Assembly: GCA_003216195.1 (NCBI GenBank)
Contig: QCJF01000002.1
Coordinates: 62,001 to 126,000, forward strand
Direction: 5' to 3'
Length of the DNA: 64,000 nucleotides
Source: Pelagibacteraceae bacterium AG-404-P08
GTDB lineage: Bacteria > Pseudomonadota > Alphaproteobacteria > HIMB59
Below are positions 45,342-55,237 of the stretch, in pieces. Every line of letters starts with the position of its first letter. Positions within the stretch are counted from its first letter, which is position 1. Made by a program: the position numbers and the translations under genes. The notes beneath the pieces were generated by a model that was given only the letters and a program-made list of their open reading frames with translations, ran no database searches and was not told the DNA's origin.

Positions 45342-46829
45342 TTGAGTAAGAGAGTTGTAGTTATTGGCGGGGGTTTTGGAGGACTAGCTGCTGCCCTAAG
45401 GTGCAGAAAACTTGGTTTTGATGTCACGCTGCTTGAAAGACTTAACATGCTTGGCGGAAGAGCAAGAGTTTTCGAAAAAGACGGTTACAGACACGATGCT
45501 GGACCAACTGTTATAACAGCGCCCTTTTTATTTGAAGAACTTTTTGAATTATTTGGTGAAAACTTAAAAGATTACTTAAATTTTAAATCCTTAGATCCTT
45601 GGTACAGATTTTACTTTCACAATGGAAAAACTTTTGATTATCGACCATCTATCGAAGATACAAATAATGAAATAAGAAAATTTGATGAAAATGATGTTGA
45701 TGGGTATGACAAATTATTAAAAACTTCAAAAGATATTTTTGAGATAGGTTTCGAAAAGTTATCGGATAAGCCATTTATTTCCTTTTGGGAAATGGCAAAG
45801 CAAATTCCGTCGTTAATAAAACTCAAAAGTTATTTAACAGTCAGTCAATTGGTAAATAGCAAATTAAAAAATAAGTATCTGCGGAAGGCATTTTCGATAC
45901 ATCCTTTATTAGTTGGGGGCAATCCGTTCACTACAACATCTATATATGCATTAATACACTATCTTGAAAGAAAGTGGGGGGTGTACTTTTGCATGGGAGG
46001 CACAGGTAAAATTGTGAGAGAGTTGGAAAATTTAATGTTAAGAAATGGTATTACAATTAATAAAGAAACCGATGTAGAGCAAATTTCCATTATAAATGGT
46101 AAAGCAGAAAACGTGGTGCTTAATAACGGAAAAAAAATACCTGCGGATCTTGTGATTTGTAATGCAGATCCCCCTACAGTTTACAGTGAAATGTTACCAT
46201 CAGAATACTCTAGAGATAGTCTTCTCAAACCTAAGAAATTTACACATTACTCTATGGGCCTTTATGTACTTTTTTTTGGATCGAAGAAAAAATTCTCTGA
46301 TGTTGCTCACCACACTATTTGGATGTCTGAAAGATATAAAGAGCTCCTTCACGATATTTTTGAGAAAAAGATTTTGACTGAGGATTTTTCACTTTATCTT
46401 CATCGTCCAACAGCAACAGATGATACTTTTGCACCAGAAGGATGTGATAGTTTTTATGTGTTATGCCCTGTTCCTAATCTTCAAGGAAATGTTCAATGGA
46501 ATTCAGAGGGTCCGAAACTTAAGGATAGAATAGTTGAAGCACTGGATAAAACTATTATGCCAGGACTAAAAGAAAACATTGAGGCAGAATTCTGGATGAC
46601 TCCTGAGGATTTTAAAAATGATTATAGATCAAAATACGGAGCTGGATTTTCCGTGGCACCAATTTTTTCTCAATCAGCATGGTTTCGCTATCACAACAAA
46701 GATAAGAAAATACCAAATTTATATTTTTCAGCTGCGGGATCACATCCAGGTGCCGGAATACCTGGCGTATTGTGCTCTGCTAAGGTAATAGAGAAGCTTA
46801 TAATTAAGGATTTCAAAGTTAGTCATTAA
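45342..46829 (+). CDS. crtI: Phytoene desaturase CrtI, TTG start
   Basis: The 495-residue FAD-dependent enzyme converts phytoene to lycopene. The N-terminal dinucleotide motif is VIGGGFGGLAAALRCRKLG, then LLERLNMLGGRARVFEKDG and HDAGPTV; the C-terminal AAGSHPGAGIPGVLCSAK is the bacterial-type CrtI signature. TTG at 45342 is the only start that keeps the Rossmann fold intact. It overlaps nothing but ends one base before crtB. Confidence 0.97.
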   Translation: MSKRVVVIGGGFGGLAAALRCRKLGFDVTLLERLNMLGGRARVFEKDGYRHDAGPTVITAPFLFEELFELFGENLKDYLNFKSLDPWYRFYFHNGKTFDYRPSIEDTNNEIRKFDENDVDGYDKLLKTSKDIFEIGFEKLSDKPFISFWEMAKQIPSLIKLKSYLTVSQLVNSKLKNKYLRKAFSIHPLLVGGNPFTTTSIYALIHYLERKWGVYFCMGGTGKIVRELENLMLRNGITINKETDVEQISIINGKAENVVLNNGKKIPADLVICNADPPTVYSEMLPSEYSRDSLLKPKKFTHYSMGLYVLFFGSKKKFSDVAHHTIWMSERYKELLHDIFEKKILTEDFSLYLHRPTATDDTFAPEGCDSFYVLCPVPNLQGNVQWNSEGPKLKDRIVEALDKTIMPGLKENIEAEFWMTPEDFKNDYRSKYGAGFSVAPIFSQSAWFRYHNKDKKIPNLYFSAAGSHPGAGIPGVLCSAKVIEKLIIKDFKVSH

Positions 46830-46830
46830 G

Positions 46831-47706
46831 GTGACATCATTTAAAACAAATACCTATAGCATTAAATCGGAAGGTAAAAGTTTTTATTGGGCAAGTTTTT
46901 TTTTACCCAAAAAAAATAGAATTGCAGCTTCAAGGCTCTATAGCATATGTCGATATCTAGATGATGTGGCAGATAATTCGAAGTTAGATACCTCTTCTCA
47001 AATAAAAAATATATTTAATCAAATAAAAGAAAATGAGAGCTCTGAGATAAATATCTTTTTTAAAAAAAATAATATTAACCTTGGTATTTTAAAGGATCTA
47101 ATAGATGGTTTGATCAGTGATCAGCAAAACGTCAGAGTTACAGATGAGAAAGAATTAATAGATTACTCATACAAGGTTGCTGGAACAGTGGGTTTAATGA
47201 TGTTACCAATAATTAATACCAAAGATGCTGAAGCAAGAAAGCATGCTATTGATTTAGGAATTGCTATGCAACTAACAAATATTGCAAGAGATGTTTACGA
47301 GGACGCAAAAATGAATAGGTTATATCTACCAAAAGAATGGTTAGGACAAGTCTCAATAAGTGACCTATTAGATAATAAGTTAGATGATCAAAAAAAAAAG
47401 TTGATTGAATTATCTATTAAAAATTTAATAGAACTCTCTGATAAATTCTATGCGAACGGTTTTTCTGGCATGAAATTTATTCCTCTTAGAACCAGACTAG
47501 CAATATTTTTTGCAGCAAAAATTTACAAAGGAATTGGGGAAAAGATTAAAAGTGGTGGTTATGCTTACAAGCTTGAAAGAATTTATTTAAACAAAATAGA
47601 AAAGTTATGGATTACAATAATTTCTATACCTGAATTTTTATTTTTAAAAAATATTTTTAAATCCTACAAACCAATTAGGGGCTCTTTTAAAAATGAAAAT
47701 ATATGA
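46831..47706 (+). CDS. crtB: Phytoene synthase CrtB
   Basis: A 291-residue squalene/phytoene synthase that condenses two GGPP to phytoene. The two Asp-rich motifs are RYLDDVADNS and ARDVYEDAKMNRLYLP. GTG start one base after crtI. The ORF overlaps crtY by 14 bp. Normal length. Confidence 0.95.
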   Translation: MTSFKTNTYSIKSEGKSFYWASFFLPKKNRIAASRLYSICRYLDDVADNSKLDTSSQIKNIFNQIKENESSEINIFFKKNNINLGILKDLIDGLISDQQNVRVTDEKELIDYSYKVAGTVGLMMLPIINTKDAEARKHAIDLGIAMQLTNIARDVYEDAKMNRLYLPKEWLGQVSISDLLDNKLDDQKKKLIELSIKNLIELSDKFYANGFSGMKFIPLRTRLAIFFAAKIYKGIGEKIKSGGYAYKLERIYLNKIEKLWITIISIPEFLFLKNIFKSYKPIRGSFKNENI

Positions 47707-48778
47707 TGTAGCATTTTTGGGCATGGGTGCCAGTGCCCTTGCTACTGCAAAATTAAAGTATAAGGGAACAAGTATTAGTTTAGTTGGCATTGATAAAAAT
47801 TATCATAGCAAAAGAAATAATTTTTTTGCATTTTGGATGACAGATTGGATGAAAGATTTTGATAGCCTTGCACAAAAAAAATGGTTTTGCTGGAACTTTT
47901 ACTTAACAAATAATCATATAAAACATGAAACTAAGGACTTACCCTATTGCACTATAAGATACCAAGATTGGAAAAATTATTGCTTAAAAGGGTTAGAAAA
48001 CTTATCAATTAAAGAGTTCAATGTTCAAAGTATTACGAATTTAAAAAAATACTATGAAATCAAGCTAGAGAATGGTGAGGAAATTTTTGCTAAGAAAATT
48101 TATGACTCTCGTACGCCGAAATTAGAAAATGAAAAAGTAAAACAGCATTTTTTTGGATACCTCATAGAAACTAAACAAATGATAAATAGTAATAGTTTGA
48201 CCTTAATGGATTTTCGCGTTGAACAAAAAATGGGATTACATTTTATGTATTGTTTACCAATAGATGAAAATAGAATGTTAGTTGAGTCAACAGTTTTTTC
48301 TTCAGAAATCCAAGAGGATGATTGGTATCAAAAACAGATATTAGAATACATTGAGACAAAATTAAATTTATCTGAATATAAAATAGTTGATGAAGAAAAA
48401 GGGGCGTTACCAATGTATGATATTGAAAACAAATCAAGTAAAAATTATATTAATATCGGTTCAAGAGGTGGTGCCACCAAAATATCAACAGGGTATGCTT
48501 TTTCCTTTTTTCTAAAAAACATAATATTAAATTTTGAAAATATTAATAAAGCTCATCACTCATATTTTGATAAATGGATGGATAAGGTATTTGTGAATTA
48601 TCTGAAAAATAATAGTGGAACAGAGAAGGTTTTTATTAATATGGCTTACTCTTTAAATGGCAATGAATTTGCATCATTTATGATGGGTGTAGCTGATTTT
48701 CCGACAAAATTAAAGGTCATTATGTCAATGCCAAAAATTAAATTTATAAAAAGTGCCTTAAGCACTATACGTAATTAA
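47693..48778 (+). CDS. crtY: Lycopene beta-cyclase CrtY-type
   Basis: A 361-residue lycopene cyclase of the CrtY family, with N-terminal FLGMGASALATAKL (FAD/NAD-binding GxGxxx variant), FAFWMTDWMKDF (the FW.. segment of CrtY), YDSRTP, FFGYLIET and GSRGGATKISTGYAF motifs. It converts lycopene to beta-carotene, the retinal precursor. It is between crtB (overlap) and blh (abutting). Confidence 0.92.
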   Translation: MKIYDVAFLGMGASALATAKLKYKGTSISLVGIDKNYHSKRNNFFAFWMTDWMKDFDSLAQKKWFCWNFYLTNNHIKHETKDLPYCTIRYQDWKNYCLKGLENLSIKEFNVQSITNLKKYYEIKLENGEEIFAKKIYDSRTPKLENEKVKQHFFGYLIETKQMINSNSLTLMDFRVEQKMGLHFMYCLPIDENRMLVESTVFSSEIQEDDWYQKQILEYIETKLNLSEYKIVDEEKGALPMYDIENKSSKNYINIGSRGGATKISTGYAFSFFLKNIILNFENINKAHHSYFDKWMDKVFVNYLKNNSGTEKVFINMAYSLNGNEFASFMMGVADFPTKLKVIMSMPKIKFIKSALSTIRN

Positions 48779-49594
48779 ATGTATGAATTAAGCTTTTTAT
48801 CTTTACTTGCTCTTTGCATGGTTTCATTCATAGGTGTGCCGCATGGTTCATTTGACGGAGCTGTAGCTGCACTGTTAGGGTATAAGACAAGAAAAGATTT
48901 TTTTTTATTTGTATTCTTATATTTAATTATTTCTGCCGCAGTGATTATATTTTGGATTTACTTCTCCGTAATTGCTTTAATTTTATTCATTTTAATGAGT
49001 GTCGTTCATTTTGGATTATGTGACTGGTCCTATCTAGGCTTGAAGAAATATAAATGGTCTGTTTCTTTAACGCATGGTTTAAATATTGTATTTGGGATTA
49101 TTTTTTTTCACACTGACGAAACATTTGAGATATTTACTTTTTTATCAAATCAATCTTTTAATCAATTTCAAGAATATCTATATATCGTTTACGTTTGTTA
49201 CTTTTTTCTTTTTATTAGATATGCATATTTGGCAATTAAATTTACAAAATTAAGATTGGGGATTTTAGAAATGTCTATTATTTTATTGGTAATATTTTTA
49301 ACAGAACCGCTCGTGGCATTTTCTATCTATTTTTGTTTCATTCATACTTTTAAACATGTTAGATCAATATTAAAAGATACATCAAAATATCTATCAAATA
49401 ACAAATTTATAACTATAACCACCATCTCTTTTACTATCTTAACATGGGTCGGCGGCAGCTTAGCAATTATCTATCTTCATAAGAGTTTTTCTTTTGATGA
49501 GTCTTTTATAAAGACACTGTTTATTGGATTAGCGGCATTAACTCTTCCCCATATGACTTTAGTAGATATCTTTTATAGAAGAAAATTTAATTGA
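48779..49594 (+). CDS. blh: Beta-carotene 15,15'-dioxygenase, Brp/Blh family
   Basis: A 271-residue integral membrane oxygenase that cleaves beta-carotene into two retinals. Histidines expected to bind iron lie in GVPHGSFDG, SVVHFGLCDW, CFIHTFKHVR and TLPHMTLVD. About seven hydrophobic segments. Last gene of the crtI-crtB-crtY-blh run; its stop overlaps that of convergent ispH by 8 bp. Confidence 0.95.
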   Translation: MYELSFLSLLALCMVSFIGVPHGSFDGAVAALLGYKTRKDFFLFVFLYLIISAAVIIFWIYFSVIALILFILMSVVHFGLCDWSYLGLKKYKWSVSLTHGLNIVFGIIFFHTDETFEIFTFLSNQSFNQFQEYLYIVYVCYFFLFIRYAYLAIKFTKLRLGILEMSIILLVIFLTEPLVAFSIYFCFIHTFKHVRSILKDTSKYLSNNKFITITTISFTILTWVGGSLAIIYLHKSFSFDESFIKTLFIGLAALTLPHMTLVDIFYRRKFN

Positions 49595-50525
49595 GAAAAT
49601 TAGGTATTTTAAAGGTGATATTTTCATCCTCTTTAAAATTTAAAACTTCGATTGCATAAACTTTTTTTATCTGATCAATAAATAAATTTAATTGTTCTTC
49701 AGGAGCAGATGCACTAGCTGTCAAACCTATTGTATTGAATTCGGATAAATTTGAATAATCAAAGTCGTTTATATTTTCAACTAGTTCACTATGTTTACAA
49801 CCAAATCTTTTAGCAGTTTCGACTAACCTAATTGAATTGGAGCTATTGTGGGCACCAATCACATAAAAAGCATCAACATTTTTAGACATTTCTTGTACAG
49901 ATAATTGTCTATTTGAAGTTGCATAACAAATATCGGATTTTTTTGGAGCAAGAATTGAAGGAAATTTTTTTTCTAAAGCATCAACAATACTTTGTGTATC
50001 AAAAACTGATAAGGTTGTTTGTGTAATGTAGGCAAGTTTTTGATTTGATGGGAAATATAATTTCTCAACATCTTCAATATTTTGAACTAAAGTTAAATTG
50101 CTAATATCCTTTAGCTGTCCAGCTGTCCCGTCGACTTCAGGGTGATGTTCATGGCCGATCATAATTATCTTGTATTTGTTTTTTTCTAATTGAATTATCT
50201 CTTTATGAATCTTACTGACTAATGGGCAGATGGCATCATAAAATAATAAATTATAATCTTTGGCTTTGTTAATTACTCTTTGTGCAACACCGTGCGCAGA
50301 AAAAATTACTGGTTGTTTTGTATTTTTAGGAATTTCTTCAAGCGAGTCTACGAATACAACACCTTTTTCTCTCAAATTATTGACAACAAATTTATTATGA
50401 ACAATCTCATGACGGACATAAACTGGAGCTCCATATTTCAAAAGGCTTTTTTCGACCATTTCAACGGCTCTCTCAACTCCAGCACAGAAACCTCTGTGTT
50501 TGGCAGTTATAATCTTTTTAACCAC
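49587..50525 (-). CDS. ispH: 4-hydroxy-3-methylbut-2-enyl diphosphate reductase IspH
   Basis: A 312-residue Fe-S enzyme for the last step of the MEP pathway, making IPP and DMAPP. Cluster cysteines lie in HRGFCAGVERAV, YDAICPLVSK and ICYATSNRQ. The substrate motifs HEIVHNKFVV and GHEHHPEVDGTAGQ are present. It supplies isoprenoid precursors and flanks the carotenoid genes on one side, with polyprenyl synthase on the other. Confidence 0.97.
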   Translation of the reverse strand: MVKKIITAKHRGFCAGVERAVEMVEKSLLKYGAPVYVRHEIVHNKFVVNNLREKGVVFVDSLEEIPKNTKQPVIFSAHGVAQRVINKAKDYNLLFYDAICPLVSKIHKEIIQLEKNKYKIIMIGHEHHPEVDGTAGQLKDISNLTLVQNIEDVEKLYFPSNQKLAYITQTTLSVFDTQSIVDALEKKFPSILAPKKSDICYATSNRQLSVQEMSKNVDAFYVIGAHNSSNSIRLVETAKRFGCKHSELVENINDFDYSNLSEFNTIGLTASASAPEEQLNLFIDQIKKVYAIEVLNFKEDENITFKIPNFLN

Positions 50526-50557
50526 GGTAGATTGTTATCATATTATTGAAAGAAAAA

Positions 50558-53500
50558 TTATTTTATAATTAATAAAAGTTGCTGAGCCTCAATATTTTCA
50601 CCAGCTTTTACGCAAAGTCTCTCAACTATTCCTGGTTGGTCTGCGTAAATAACTGTTTCCATTTTCATGGCCTCAATAGTGCATAATTTAGCGCCCTTTG
50701 GTACTTTTATTCCCTCAGTAACAGCAACGTCTACAAGTAAACCAGGTATTGGAGCCGCAACATGATCTTTGTTGCTAGGATCAGCAATTTCTTTAGCTAA
50801 ATCGTCAACTGCAATGGAATTATCTTTAATGTCAACTGATCTAGCCTGGCCATTCAATTCAAAATATACTGTCCTGTAACCTTTTTCGTTAGGCTCACTT
50901 AAAGTGAAATATCTTATTATAAGTGTTTTACCAGGTTCTATAGAAACATATATCTCTTCACCTGTATTCATCCCAAAGAAATAGTTTGAAGTTGGGATAA
51001 CACTAGTATTACCAAATTTCTTTTTGTGTTTTATATACTCATCAAAAACCTCAGGAAAAAATATTTGTGAAATTGTATCTTTCTCTGAAATAGTTTCACT
51101 ATACTTCTTTTCCAATTCCTTCGTTCTATTTTTAATTTTTAATGAAGGTAACTTTGATCCAAATCTATAATTAATTGGTTTTTTTCCTTTTAAAATTTTC
51201 TTTTGGAGTGCTTTTGGAAAACCTTTATATGGTTGACCTAATCGGCCACTAAAGAATTCGATGACTGATGCAGGAAAGCCAACATCCTTTTTAGGGTCTA
51301 AAACATCTTGAATTTGAATATTATTTGCCAACATATAAATTGCCATATCACCAACAACCTTAGATATAGGTGTAACTTTAATTACATCGCCAAATATTTT
51401 GTTCACTTTGGCATACATTGATGCAAGTTCTGGCCATCTCTCGTCTGTAATACCCATTGACCTTGCTTGCTCTCTTAAATTAGTGTACTGGCCACCTGGC
51501 ATCTGATGTAAATATACCTCTGACATACTAGTGCGAGTTTTGCTTTCGAAAGGTTGATATTGTTTTCTAACACCCTCCCAATAATTTGCAGCAGTCCTGA
51601 CAACAGCTGAAGAAATTTTTGGATCTCTTTTATTGCCATCAAGAGACTCTAAAACTGCACCAAAACTAGGTTGCGATGTAAAGCCAGACCAAGAGTCAAT
51701 TGCTACATCAACAATATCTACCCCTGCTTCCGAGGCATTAAGCAATGTTGCAACACCGTTTCCACTTGTGTCGTGAGTATGGAAATGGATTGGAATTTTT
51801 ATACTTTTTTTTAATTCTTTGAATAAAATTTTTGCTGCCTTGGGTTTACACAAACCTGCCATATCTTTGATTGCAAGAAAGTGAACTCCCATTTTCTCAA
51901 GCTTTTGCGCCATTTTTAAGTAATAATCAAGTGTATATTTTTTCTCTGCTGGAGACGATAAATCGCCAGAGTAACAAATAGAAGCTTCACAGATTTTTCC
52001 AGATTTTAATACTTCGTCAATAGAGACTCTCATATTTTCAATCCAGTTTAGTGCATCAAATATTCTAAAAACGTCAATCCCAGACTGAGCAGAAAGTTGT
52101 ATAAACCTTCTTAAAACATTATCAGGATAGTTTGTATATCCAAGAGCATTCGAACCTCTAAATAACATTTGTAATAGGGCTGAGGGCATTTGTTCACGTA
52201 ACTTTTCTAGACGTTCCCATGGGTCCTCTTTTAAAAATCTTAATGCAACATCAAAAGTTGCACCACCCCAACACTCAACTGAGAATAAATTTTTAAGTCT
52301 TTCTTCATATAGGTCAGTTATGCCTAACATATCTTGTGTTCTCATTCGAGTTGCAATCAAAGATTGATGAGCGTCTCTAAAGGTAGTATCTGTAATCAAT
52401 AATTGTTTTTCTTTTAGCACAGTCTCAGCAACAGCAGATGGGCCATTAGTATCTAAAATTTGTTTATATGTTTTATTGACAGTCTCTTGAGCTTTTTTTG
52501 ATCTAGATATTCCATAGTCTGAGAGTTTTGCTGGTGTTGTCTCTCTTAATTTTGGTCTATTAGCAACTTCTGGGTTACCGTTGACAATAACTTCAGCTAA
52601 GAAGTTCAATGTTTTGGTTGCCCTATCTTTTCGACCAGAGAATTGAAATAAACTTTTTTCACTATCTATAAATTTTGTATGGTATTTAAAAACATCAAAA
52701 CCTTTGTGGTTAATTAACTTTAATAAAAAAGGTATATTTGTTTTTACACCTCTGACGCGAAATTCACTCAATGCTCTATTCATTCGTCTCTTTGCTTCAA
52801 TAGGGGTTTGGCCTTTTGCAGTTACTTTAACTAAAAGAGAGTCATAATAAGGAGTAATAACCGTACCAGTAGATGCAGTTCCAGCATCTAGTCTTATTCC
52901 CAAGCCACTTGCAGATCTATAAACATTAATTTTACCATAATCTGGAGCAAAATCATTAGCGGCATCTTCTGTTGTAACCCTTGATTGGATAGCATGTCCT
53001 TTCATATGAATGTCTTTTTGAGTTGGCACACCACATATATCATCTCCAATTTTAGCACCAGCTGCTAAGAGGAACTGAGCTTTTACTATATCAATACCAG
53101 TAATTTCTTCTGTAACTGTGTGTTCAACTTGAACTCTTGGATTAACTTCAATGAAAAAGAAGTCTCTAGATTTAGCATCCATTAAGAACTCTACAGTTCC
53201 CGCACATGAATAATTAACCTGTTTTCCTATTCTAACACCTGCGTTACAAATCTCATTTCTCTCTTTGTCAGATAGGTAGGCAGCAGGAGCTCTTTCTACT
53301 ACCTTTTGATGTCGTCTTTGAAGAGAACAATCTCTTTCAAAAAGGTGAACTATATTTCCATGCGTATCGCCAATTATCTGAACTTCAACATGAAAAGCTT
53401 TTTCGATTAACTTTTCAAAGAATACATCATCTTTTCCAAAAGCACTTTTAGCTTCTCTCCTAGCGGTGTTGATTTGATTTTCTAATTCTGTTTCTTTTCT

Positions 53501-54022
53501 GATCACTCGCATTCCACGACCGCCGCCACCCCAGGATGCTTTGAGCATAATTGGGTAACCAATTTTTTTTGCAAGATCTTTACATTTTTTTAAATCTTTT
53601 GGTAAGGGTCCTGTGGAAGGTATGGTTGGTACTTTAGCTTTGCCTGCAGTTTTTTTAGCTTCTACTTTATTTCCAAGTGATCGCATAATCTTTGGAGAGG
53701 GTCCAACAAAAATAATATTATGTTTTGCACATTCATCAGCAAATTCTGGGTTTTCAGATAAGAAGCCATATCCTGGATGGATGGCATCACAACCTGAATT
53801 AACAGCAATTTGTACGATACCTTTGTAATCTAGGTAAGCCTGAATAGGGCCTAATCCTGATCCAACAAGATAGCTTTCGTCTGTTTTGAAGCGGTGCAAT
53901 GCAAAACGATCCTCGTACGAGTAAATGGATACAGTCCTAAAGCCCAATTCAGTTGCTGCACGAGATATTCTAATTGCAATTTCACTTCTGTTAGCAATTA
54001 ATATTTTCTTAATTTGTTTCAT
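50558..54022 (-). CDS. pyc: Pyruvate carboxylase
   Basis: A 1,154-residue biotin enzyme that makes oxaloacetate from pyruvate, bicarbonate and ATP. The biotin carboxylase domain (1-450) has SWGGGGRGMRVI and EVNPRVQVEHTVTEE; the carboxyltransferase domain (about 535-840) has TDTTFRDAHQSLIATRMRT and HFHTHDTSGNG; the C-terminal biotin domain has IEAMKMETV. Length typical for single-chain enzymes. It replenishes the TCA cycle. No convincing operon partner. Confidence 0.98.
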   Translation of the reverse strand: MKQIKKILIANRSEIAIRISRAATELGFRTVSIYSYEDRFALHRFKTDESYLVGSGLGPIQAYLDYKGIVQIAVNSGCDAIHPGYGFLSENPEFADECAKHNIIFVGPSPKIMRSLGNKVEAKKTAGKAKVPTIPSTGPLPKDLKKCKDLAKKIGYPIMLKASWGGGGRGMRVIRKETELENQINTARREAKSAFGKDDVFFEKLIEKAFHVEVQIIGDTHGNIVHLFERDCSLQRRHQKVVERAPAAYLSDKERNEICNAGVRIGKQVNYSCAGTVEFLMDAKSRDFFFIEVNPRVQVEHTVTEEITGIDIVKAQFLLAAGAKIGDDICGVPTQKDIHMKGHAIQSRVTTEDAANDFAPDYGKINVYRSASGLGIRLDAGTASTGTVITPYYDSLLVKVTAKGQTPIEAKRRMNRALSEFRVRGVKTNIPFLLKLINHKGFDVFKYHTKFIDSEKSLFQFSGRKDRATKTLNFLAEVIVNGNPEVANRPKLRETTPAKLSDYGISRSKKAQETVNKTYKQILDTNGPSAVAETVLKEKQLLITDTTFRDAHQSLIATRMRTQDMLGITDLYEERLKNLFSVECWGGATFDVALRFLKEDPWERLEKLREQMPSALLQMLFRGSNALGYTNYPDNVLRRFIQLSAQSGIDVFRIFDALNWIENMRVSIDEVLKSGKICEASICYSGDLSSPAEKKYTLDYYLKMAQKLEKMGVHFLAIKDMAGLCKPKAAKILFKELKKSIKIPIHFHTHDTSGNGVATLLNASEAGVDIVDVAIDSWSGFTSQPSFGAVLESLDGNKRDPKISSAVVRTAANYWEGVRKQYQPFESKTRTSMSEVYLHQMPGGQYTNLREQARSMGITDERWPELASMYAKVNKIFGDVIKVTPISKVVGDMAIYMLANNIQIQDVLDPKKDVGFPASVIEFFSGRLGQPYKGFPKALQKKILKGKKPINYRFGSKLPSLKIKNRTKELEKKYSETISEKDTISQIFFPEVFDEYIKHKKKFGNTSVIPTSNYFFGMNTGEEIYVSIEPGKTLIIRYFTLSEPNEKGYRTVYFELNGQARSVDIKDNSIAVDDLAKEIADPSNKDHVAAPIPGLLVDVAVTEGIKVPKGAKLCTIEAMKMETVIYADQPGIVERLCVKAGENIEAQQLLLIIK

Positions 54023-54085
54023 AATGCTAAATAAGTTTATTTTTATACATTATTCTGTTTTTTTTCATAGACAATCTATAGGAAA

Positions 54086-54739
54086 TTAGGGTTTTTTTAC
54101 TTTTATAGCCTTTCTTCTGTTTGGATAACAGTCTGTGCAAATTTTGCATTCAACACCAAAGCAGCTTCTAGCTTTGCAATATTTTCTTCCATAAAAAATC
54201 ATTTGTAAATGAAGTCTGTTCCAGGTTGCTTCAGGAAATAATTTTTTAATATCTATTTCAGTTTGAACTACATTTTTACCATTTGTCAGACCCCACCTTT
54301 GTGCTAGACGATGAATATGTGTATCTACAGGGAATGCGGGGTGACCAAAACCTTGGGACATTACTACACTCGCTGTTTTATGGCCAACTCCAGGTAAATT
54401 TTCAAGATCTTCAAAATTCTCTGGGACTCTACCATTGTATTTTTTAATTAATATTTTTGATAGTTTAGAAATAGCTTTTGATTTTTTAGGTGCAAGTCCA
54501 CATGGTTTAATGATTTTATAAATTTTATTAACAGGCACCTTTGCCATATCATGGGGATTATTTGCCGTTTTAAATAGTAAAGGTGTAATCTTATTTACAC
54601 GTTCGTCTGTGCATTGAGCACTTAATAAAACTGCTATTAAAAGCTCATATACATTTTTATGTTTAAGAGGGATAGGGATATTTGGATAAAATTTGTTTAA
54701 ATTATCTAATACTACGTTTGCTCTTTCTTGTTTTTTCAT
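54086..54739 (-). CDS. nth: Endonuclease III, with altered Fe-S loop
   Basis: A 217-residue DNA glycosylase/AP lyase acting on oxidised pyrimidines. HhH motif with catalytic Lys: LPGVGHKTASVV; catalytic Asp in FPVDTHIHRLAQRWG. The C-terminal cluster region reads CKARSCFGVECKICTDC. Cys at positions 1, 11 and 17 match the E. coli C1-C8-C11-C17 pattern, but position 8 is Gly, with extra Cys at 6 and 14. The cluster may be rewired. DUF2244-nth-dapB order is typical for alphaproteobacteria. Confidence 0.95.
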   Translation of the reverse strand: MKKQERANVVLDNLNKFYPNIPIPLKHKNVYELLIAVLLSAQCTDERVNKITPLLFKTANNPHDMAKVPVNKIYKIIKPCGLAPKKSKAISKLSKILIKKYNGRVPENFEDLENLPGVGHKTASVVMSQGFGHPAFPVDTHIHRLAQRWGLTNGKNVVQTEIDIKKLFPEATWNRLHLQMIFYGRKYCKARSCFGVECKICTDCYPNRRKAIKVKKP

Positions 54740-54802
54740 ATTATTATTGGTGTGCTATTAAATCTATTATAAATATAAATATAATTTTATAAACTTATAG
54801 AA

Positions 54803-55237
54803 ATGACAAGAAAGCTTCATATCAAACCAAATAGGAGTCTGACAAATCTTCAAATTCTATTTTTTTTATTCATTACAGGTTTCTTGATCATTTTTATTGG
54901 TGGAAGATTTTTATTAGTCGGTGCTTGGCCGATAATTATATTTGGTATTGTTGAATTTTCTATTTTGGTCGTATGTACTTATTTTTTTGTAAAGAGTTTA
55001 AAAAAAACAGAAAAAATTTCATTAGAATCAAAATCTATGCAATTAGAGCGGCTTTATGGAGATGAGGTTATTGAACAAAACAGTTATAATTTAAATTGGT
55101 TGAAGATAAAGAATGAAAAAAATTCATTAAGTGTAAATTATGCTGGAAAGAAAAAATTCTTCGCCAGTTTTTTGAGTGAGGATAGAAGGAAAAAATTAAA
55201 AAGAATTATTGAGAAGTACAGCTCCTCGTCTAGCTAA
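54803..55237 (+). CDS. DUF2244 membrane protein
   Basis: A 144-residue protein with two close membrane segments (about 17-37 and 41-62) and a cytosolic basic C-terminal domain, matching the DUF2244 family, unknown function, commonly adjacent to nth in alphaproteobacteria. MTRKLHIKPNRSLT is the typical N-terminus. It is divergent from nth. Its stop overlaps that of convergent dapB by 8 bp. Confidence 0.85.
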   Translation: MTRKLHIKPNRSLTNLQILFFLFITGFLIIFIGGRFLLVGAWPIIIFGIVEFSILVVCTYFFVKSLKKTEKISLESKSMQLERLYGDEVIEQNSYNLNWLKIKNEKNSLSVNYAGKKKFFASFLSEDRRKKLKRIIEKYSSSSS

